Shown here in pieces: positions 6,404 through 10,400 of a DNA stretch of 10,400 nucleotides. The stretch covers positions 1 to 10,400 of the forward strand of contig SLEW01000023.1 in the NCBI GenBank assembly GCA_007124575.1. Direction: 5' to 3'. The position numbers and the translations under genes were made by a program. Position 1 is the stretch's first letter; each line of letters opens with the position of its first letter. The DNA is from Bacteroidales bacterium. Its GTDB lineage: Bacteria; Bacteroidota; Bacteroidia; Bacteroidales; UBA7960. The notes under the pieces were generated by a model. That model had not been told where the DNA came from and did no database searches. It saw nothing but the letters and a program-made list of their open reading frames with translations.

Positions 6404-7243
6404 ATGAGACGACACCTGATCACTTTATCAGCAGTTGTGGCCCTGCTTATGGTAATCTACGGCCATAATAACCAAGCTTTTGCGCAATACAATGACCCAC
6501 AGGCTGCAGAGCTGCTGGAAGAAGCCCGTCAGAAGCATGAAGCAAGCATTCGTAACATTGATGATTACGTAGTTGAATACGAGCATCATACCGTATCTTA
6601 CATCAAACGTCATGATAACGGCCGACCTTACATGGCGGTACATTCGGAGCGGGATTATGAAGAAGACTTTGAGGCTGCCGCCGACGCAGACAATTCCGAC
6701 CTTTTCGCACCCGAAACTTTCGAAAAGCTGCAGGAACGTGCACGTTACCTGGGCACTGAAGAGATAGACGGCTACGAAGTACATGTGATCTTCGTTGAGG
6801 AGCTGGAAGACTTCATACCAGCTGAAGAGGAGGAAATGCATGAAGCCGTGGAAGAAATGAGAATTTATTTTGACGTAGATGACTTTTTGCTTCGCAAGAT
6901 GTCGTTTAAGGTACAGGCACAAATAGAGGATGAAATACGGGTTATTGAGCCTGTAATGTATTTCCGCGACTATCGTGAATTTGAAGGGATGCCTGTTGCT
7001 TTTGAGCACCTAACCATTGTTTCAGGGATCAGCGATATGATCAGCGACGAAGACAGAGCAGAGATAGAAGCGGCTTTTGAAGAAATGGAAAGGGAGCTGG
7101 AGCAGATGCCTGAGCAGCAACGCCAGATGGTAGAGCAAATGATGGCAGGACAAATGGGGGAAATGAAAGAGATGCTGGAGTCCGACCAGTGGGAACACGT
7201 GATGCGTGTTAAAAACGTACAGGTAAATGTAGGTCTGGAATAA
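6404..7243 (+). CDS. Secreted acidic, Met/Glu-rich protein of unknown function (possibly LolA-like fold)
   Basis: This 279-residue protein has a clear type I signal peptide: MRRH, hydrophobic LSAVVALLMVIYG, and the cleavage motif AFA-Q at 27/28. It is therefore periplasmic or exposed; there is no lipobox Cys. The mature region opens with a helix (DPQAAELLEEARQKHEASI), then DDYVVEYEHHTVSYIKRH. Predicted beta segments follow (YEVHVIFV, MRIYFDVDDFLLRKMSFKVQAQI, EIRVIEPVMYFRDYREFEGMPVAFEHLTIV), a pattern like the helix-plus-sheet of outer-membrane lipoprotein-sorting (LolA-type) proteins. Residues about 213-262 form a strongly charged helix rich in Glu, Met and Gln (MERELEQMPEQQRQM), and the end VMRVKNVQVNVGLE returns to beta. 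I do not recognise a named family; the LolA resemblance is an inference from pattern. It is transcribed alone, divergently from pabB, from the promoter at 6331-6361. Confidence 0.8.
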   Translation: MRRHLITLSAVVALLMVIYGHNNQAFAQYNDPQAAELLEEARQKHEASIRNIDDYVVEYEHHTVSYIKRHDNGRPYMAVHSERDYEEDFEAAADADNSDLFAPETFEKLQERARYLGTEEIDGYEVHVIFVEELEDFIPAEEEEMHEAVEEMRIYFDVDDFLLRKMSFKVQAQIEDEIRVIEPVMYFRDYREFEGMPVAFEHLTIVSGISDMISDEDRAEIEAAFEEMERELEQMPEQQRQMVEQMMAGQMGEMKEMLESDQWEHVMRVKNVQVNVGLE

Positions 7244-7270
7244 TCAGGTCAGGTACACCATGCTCATCCT

Positions 7271-7320
7271 TATTTAATACCCGGCTGAGGCATTCTATTT
7301 AATACCCGGCTGAGGCATTC
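7271..7320. repeat. Perfect 25-bp tandem direct duplication between convergent genes
   Basis: Bases 7271-7295 and 7296-7320 are identical 25-mers, each starting TATTTAATACCC and ending GAGGCATTC, with no spacer. A third TATTTAA occurs at 7326-7332, overlapping the flippase stop codon, so on the minus strand the gene end (TTAAATAG) resembles the junction between copies. This suggests slippage or unequal recombination seeded by TATTTAA. The units have no strong internal dyad, so they are not an obvious terminator pair. Confidence 0.9.
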
Positions 7321-7324
7321 GTCG

Positions 7325-8818
7325 CTATTTAACCTTTAGCTTATTTCTGAGCATTTTAAAAATGTCGTCTGTCCACTGGTTCAGCTCCGGCGAAATCCGC
7401 AATGCACGCACAGGCAGCAGCAGCAAGCCTGCTGCAACGGCTGATCGCAATGGTACTTCAACAAGCACGTGGGCAAAAGGTGCTATTTGCCCCGAAAGCC
7501 CCATAACGGCAAGCATGATAACCGGCACCCAAACCTGCTTTCGTGCAAACGGTTGAATGTGATAGTGGTGCTGGATAAATGAAATCCTGAGTAAGTTAAA
7601 CAGGATAAGCGTTAGCATGCTTGCCAGGGCGGCACCTTCCTTGCCCCACAAGGGGATGAAAATCAGATTTGCGGTAAATGCAAACAGCACCATGGTCATA
7701 GTAAACAAGAGGTCATAACGATATTTTCGGGATGTCATCAGGATGGTAGCATTAAGTCCTGCCGTCATGTCGAAGAGTTTGCCGGCACCCAGCAGCAAAA
7801 ACACGTAACGGCCTGCCTTGTACTCTGGTGCCATGTACATAAAAATGGCATCCAGGTTCACCCAGAGGATAAGGAACAGGCTTGCACCTACCACCAGGTT
7901 GCCGGCGGTGGCTTTTTGATAAACTTCCTGCATGTCTTTCATGTTGCGGGTTTTCCAAAACCTGGCCACGAGCGGACCTGCCACCTTAACCATAGACCGG
8001 TATGGTATGAGCACAACGGAGGTCATAAAAACCATCGTGGTGTAGACCCCTGCAGCTCCCAGGTTTATCATGCCTGCGACCATGAGCGAATCGATGCTCA
8101 CCAGGATAAAGGTACTCAGGTTGTTAAGGAGTGTAAACAGCCCGTATACAAGCATAATCCTTCCCAGGCGCCTCATCAATTGCGAATGCCGGGGCTTTAT
8201 GGCCAGCAGTCCATGATATCCCGAATATAATACCAGCAAAATGGCCGGCACGCAATAGGCTATTACGTATACTGTCACAAACCCGGCGAATGTTACCACA
8301 TTCAGAGCATACAGGGTGATGGAGACAGTGACCAGCACTCGCAGCAACACCTCATGTGCCATGCTGGGTATGAGGTTGCGGTAGACACAGCGCAGATAAG
8401 ACTCAAAAATGTTGTAAAACAGGGTAGCCAGTGCCATAGGGATGAGAAATACAGCATACTCCACCAGCAAAGGGCTGGAGTCCTGGTATAACATAGCAAA
8501 AGGCTGGCGCAATGCAGCAAAAAGGAGCGTGGCAAGCACGAAGCCCGCGCTTGCTAATGTGATCACTCCAAAAAGAAAGCCGTGGTGCTGTTGTTTTTCA
8601 TCCTGAAAGAAAGGGAAGAAACGGGTGATTATGCTTCGGGTGCCAAGGGCTGAAATCTGCGCATAAATGAGAGAGAGCGTCACCAGGAGGTTTGCAAGCC
8701 CCACCTGCTCGGTAGTCAGGAAGTTGGTAAACAGAAAGATTTTGTTCAGGTAACCAATGATGGCACCGGCATAGGAGATCACACTTACCCGGAAGCTGTC
8801 GCGCTGAATGATGCCCAT
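7325..8818 (-). CDS. Polysaccharide/oligosaccharide flippase of the MOP superfamily (Wzx-like)
   Basis: This is a 497-residue integral inner-membrane protein with about 14 hydrophobic helices, approximately at residues 12-30, 40-60, 82-103, 118-138, 158-178, 180-200, 220-242, 255-275, 305-325, 338-355, 368-388, 395-412, 430-447 and 458-474. Length, helix number and segments such as FLTTEQVGLANLLVTLSLI, LGTRSIITRFFP and LWGKEGAALASMLTLILFNLLR fit the polysaccharide biosynthesis/O-antigen flippase families (Wzx/RfbX), which move lipid-linked sugars across the membrane. The substrate cannot be read from sequence, and no glycosyltransferase lies in this window to suggest one. Other MOP members (MurJ, MATE) are less likely. 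It ends in a basic tail (KMLRNKLKVK). It follows the amidohydrolase by 70 bp and has its own promoter-like element, so it may be only partly coupled to it. Confidence 0.87.
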   Translation of the reverse strand: MGIIQRDSFRVSVISYAGAIIGYLNKIFLFTNFLTTEQVGLANLLVTLSLIYAQISALGTRSIITRFFPFFQDEKQQHHGFLFGVITLASAGFVLATLLFAALRQPFAMLYQDSSPLLVEYAVFLIPMALATLFYNIFESYLRCVYRNLIPSMAHEVLLRVLVTVSITLYALNVVTFAGFVTVYVIAYCVPAILLVLYSGYHGLLAIKPRHSQLMRRLGRIMLVYGLFTLLNNLSTFILVSIDSLMVAGMINLGAAGVYTTMVFMTSVVLIPYRSMVKVAGPLVARFWKTRNMKDMQEVYQKATAGNLVVGASLFLILWVNLDAIFMYMAPEYKAGRYVFLLLGAGKLFDMTAGLNATILMTSRKYRYDLLFTMTMVLFAFTANLIFIPLWGKEGAALASMLTLILFNLLRISFIQHHYHIQPFARKQVWVPVIMLAVMGLSGQIAPFAHVLVEVPLRSAVAAGLLLLPVRALRISPELNQWTDDIFKMLRNKLKVK

Positions 8819-8835
8819 AGCAAGGGTTTAATGTA

Positions 8836-8843
8836 CAAAGATA
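8836..8843 (-). promoter_or_regulatory. Probable -7 promoter element for the flippase gene
   Basis: TATCTTTG on the minus strand matches the Bacteroidota -7 consensus TAnnTTTG and sits 17 bp before the flippase ATG, implying a very short leader of about 10 bases. No TTTG is found at the -33 position, so the call rests on one element. It lies in the 70-bp gap after the amidohydrolase gene. Confidence 0.5.
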
Positions 8844-8888
8844 GGAGAAAAACCGGCGCTTCGTGCCTGATCAGCCCGGAATATCTTA

Positions 8889-9842
8889 TCATGCACCCGT
8901 TAAGCTGTTTGCATTGTAGTAAAATATTCGTTTCAGCTGGTGGGATGACAGGTGGAATGAGCGCACAAGCCCCTCGAAGTCCAAACCAGTATTATCAGTG
9001 CCAAAGAGAATCTTCTCATGGTGCTTTTCCAGAAAACGGCCTGCCATCTGATGATCACGGTTCAGTGCATTAAACCCACTTTTTCCGGAGATGTCGCAAT
9101 AAAAGTTGGGATAGGATTCCAGCAAGCGGTCTATCACACCAAAATTATTGATGGGACCTTTATCGTGAAACAAAATTTCGGGCGGGTTGTCCGTGATATT
9201 ATTCCAGAAATGCGGACCATGGCCGATAAAGGCAAGGTCGGGAAACTGCTTCAGGCGCTGCTCCAGACTGGCAAAATCATACAGATACCCCGGAAATGGC
9301 TGCATATGACTTGCCAGATGGTCACTCAGGATCTTTGTTTTTTTGGAAAACAGCGAGAGATAGTATTTTGTCAGGCCATTAAGCGCACCATTCATCAGTT
9401 TATCCAATACCTTTTCCAGGCTGCTTGATTTTTGAGGCACATAATGCATTCTGGGCTCCTCCATGTGGAAAAGCAGGGGGAGTTTGTGTTTGTCAATGAT
9501 TTTCAAATAGTTTCCAATGACTTTATCTTCCCACTTGTAGGTCACTTTGAGTTCACCACAGCCCTGGAGGCCATTTTGCTTATGGTGGCGGATGACGGAC
9601 TCCAGGTTTTTTGTATTAGGGTCAGGCGCATAGAAGGGCACAATGCGGTCGGGATATTTGTCGTGGGCCTCCATCACCAACTCCGGAGGCAGGTTTTGAT
9701 AAATGGCCTCAATGGGTGGCTGGTGTTCTTCCCAGGTAAGCAACCAGCACTGCTCGATGTCATGGCTGTTCATGTATTCGATAAGCTGGTCCACGTCGAG
9801 CCCTTGCAGGTCGACATGCAGATGCGCATCGATCTTTTGCAT
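8889..9842 (-). CDS. Amidohydrolase-family metal-dependent hydrolase (amidohydrolase 2 type)
   Basis: This 317-residue cytoplasmic protein has a TIM-barrel amidohydrolase pattern. Candidate metal ligands are the HxH pair His7 and His9 (KIDAHLH), His126 (LPLLFHMEEP), His208 (AFIGHGPHFW) and Asp283 (ILFGTDNTG), the ligand order of the amidohydrolase 2 family (ACMSD- and TIM-barrel hydrolase-like). Such enzymes hydrolyse or decarboxylate small substrates with a zinc or other divalent ion; the substrate here is unknown. GELKVTYKWED (about 96-106) and YCDISG (248-253) are further typical strand ends. Residues about 130-190 look like an insertion or lid between strands. The ATG is 18 bp after the korB stop, with GAAGG just upstream, so translation is probably linked to korB. 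A role beside 2-oxoacid oxidation is suggested only by this neighbourhood. Confidence 0.85.
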   Translation of the reverse strand: MQKIDAHLHVDLQGLDVDQLIEYMNSHDIEQCWLLTWEEHQPPIEAIYQNLPPELVMEAHDKYPDRIVPFYAPDPNTKNLESVIRHHKQNGLQGCGELKVTYKWEDKVIGNYLKIIDKHKLPLLFHMEEPRMHYVPQKSSSLEKVLDKLMNGALNGLTKYYLSLFSKKTKILSDHLASHMQPFPGYLYDFASLEQRLKQFPDLAFIGHGPHFWNNITDNPPEILFHDKGPINNFGVIDRLLESYPNFYCDISGKSGFNALNRDHQMAGRFLEKHHEKILFGTDNTGLDFEGLVRSFHLSSHQLKRIFYYNANSLTGA

Positions 9843-9860
9843 ATGCCTTCAGGCTGCCGG

Positions 9861-10400
9861 TCAGATCTCCCAGGTGTTTCCGCTTCTCAGCAGGTCGTTC
9901 ACCGATTGTATCTTGGAGTCTCTTTTAGCCTGCTCCATTTGTTTCTCGGCAAGACCATCAAAGCTATCAGCAGGAGCTGCCCTGATGACGCCCATGGCCA
10001 CAGGAAAATCCGGGGCTTTCATCCATCCGGTCATACGCTGGATGCTGGGGTTTCTTGCGTACATGTCGTGTACCAGGATGTCGTCTTCCGTGATCCCGTT
10101 TTTCCCGATTTCAACCACTTCAAGTTGTGTGCCATTGAGAATGATGCCTTTGTCCCTGTTCTTTCCAAAGATCATGGGTTCTCCATGTTTAAGGAAAAGC
10201 TGGCGGTCTTCGCGCGTATCGCGGTTGGTGACCATATCGTGTACCTTATCTGCGTAGATCACACAATTCTGCAATATCTCCACCACAGAGGTGCCATCAT
10301 GCCTGGCTGCCTCATAAAGCACTTCTGTCATCAGCTTGATGTCGTTGTCGGGAACCCTGGCAAAAAACGTGCCTTGTGCTCCCATTACCAGACCGGATAC
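9861..10400 (-). CDS. korB: 2-oxoglutarate:ferredoxin oxidoreductase beta subunit (KorB), C-terminal part, truncated by window edge
   Basis: The frame runs to the right edge: the residues upstream of MGAQGTFFARV read VSGLV, so the apparent ATG at 10385 is internal. About 180 C-terminal residues are visible of a protein usually near 330-350. SGLVMGAQGTFFARVPDNDIKLMTEVLYEAARHDGTSVVEILQNCVIYAD matches the region after the thiamine-diphosphate-binding fold of 2-oxoacid:ferredoxin oxidoreductase beta subunits, and the ending (VNDLLRSGNTWEI) is typical of KorB. With the alpha subunit KorA, expected just outside the window, it converts 2-oxoglutarate and CoA to succinyl-CoA and CO2, reducing ferredoxin; some members act on other 2-oxoacids. 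The thiamine-diphosphate and iron-sulfur motifs lie beyond the window and cannot be checked. The amidohydrolase gene follows after 18 bp. Confidence 0.92.
   Translation of the reverse strand, partial: VSGLVMGAQGTFFARVPDNDIKLMTEVLYEAARHDGTSVVEILQNCVIYADKVHDMVTNRDTREDRQLFLKHGEPMIFGKNRDKGIILNGTQLEVVEIGKNGITEDDILVHDMYARNPSIQRMTGWMKAPDFPVAMGVIRAAPADSFDGLAEKQMEQAKRDSKIQSVNDLLRSGNTWEI

Noticed and set aside
5962..6468. A 168-codon plus-strand open frame running from within pabB into the secreted-protein gene
   Set aside because: It is antisense to pabB, passes through the promoter at 6331-6361 and overlaps the real plus-strand start at 6404 in another frame.
7271..7320. Possible minimal CRISPR
   Set aside because: The two 25-bp copies are directly adjacent with no spacer between them, and no cas gene is present.
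9703..10257. A 184-codon plus-strand open frame opposite the amidohydrolase/korB junction
   Set aside because: It is antisense to two conserved genes; its Ser/Cys/Met-rich translation is typical of shadow frames.

Overview
The window looks like a chromosomal segment of a member of the Bacteroidota. Three lines of evidence agree. Exact matches to the Bacteroidota -7 promoter element (TAnnTTTG) lie upstream of three genes, one of them with a well-spaced TTTG -33 element. Most starts have A/T-rich leaders with little or no Shine-Dalgarno sequence. The outer-membrane proteins and the SPOR-like C-terminus are of types familiar from this phylum. Nothing indicates phage, plasmid or transposon DNA, and no tRNA, rRNA or CRISPR array was seen. 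Every gap between genes is shorter than 300 bases.

Layout. At 1-866 (+) is the 3' part of a MOSC-MogA/MoaB fusion for molybdenum cofactor metabolism, cut by the left edge. It converges on a run of minus-strand genes and is separated from them by a terminator hairpin (881-923). Read in transcription order from 6192 down to 968, that run is: pabB (aminodeoxychorismate synthase component I), a small outer-membrane beta-barrel protein, fhs (formate-tetrahydrofolate ligase), and a larger barrel protein with a coiled coil and a SPOR-like C-terminal domain. pabB feeds folate synthesis and fhs loads formate onto tetrahydrofolate, so two folate/one-carbon genes alternate with two envelope genes. A near-perfect 19-bp inverted repeat covers the start codon of the SPOR-barrel gene.

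Divergent from pabB is a plus-strand gene (6404-7243) for an exported, acidic, Met/Glu-rich protein of unknown function, with a textbook Bacteroidota promoter. It converges on a second minus-strand group, and a perfect 25-bp tandem duplication lies between them. In transcription order this group is korB (2-oxoglutarate:ferredoxin oxidoreductase beta subunit, cut by the right edge), an amidohydrolase only 18 bp downstream, and a 14-helix polysaccharide flippase that probably has its own promoter.

The genes are mostly housekeeping: molybdenum cofactor, folate/C1, 2-oxoacid oxidation and envelope. I see no convincing new multi-gene system. The most interesting points are the start-codon hairpin, the barrel/coiled-coil/SPOR architecture, the amidohydrolase tied to korB, the uncharacterised secreted protein, and three small repeat or palindrome structures between genes.
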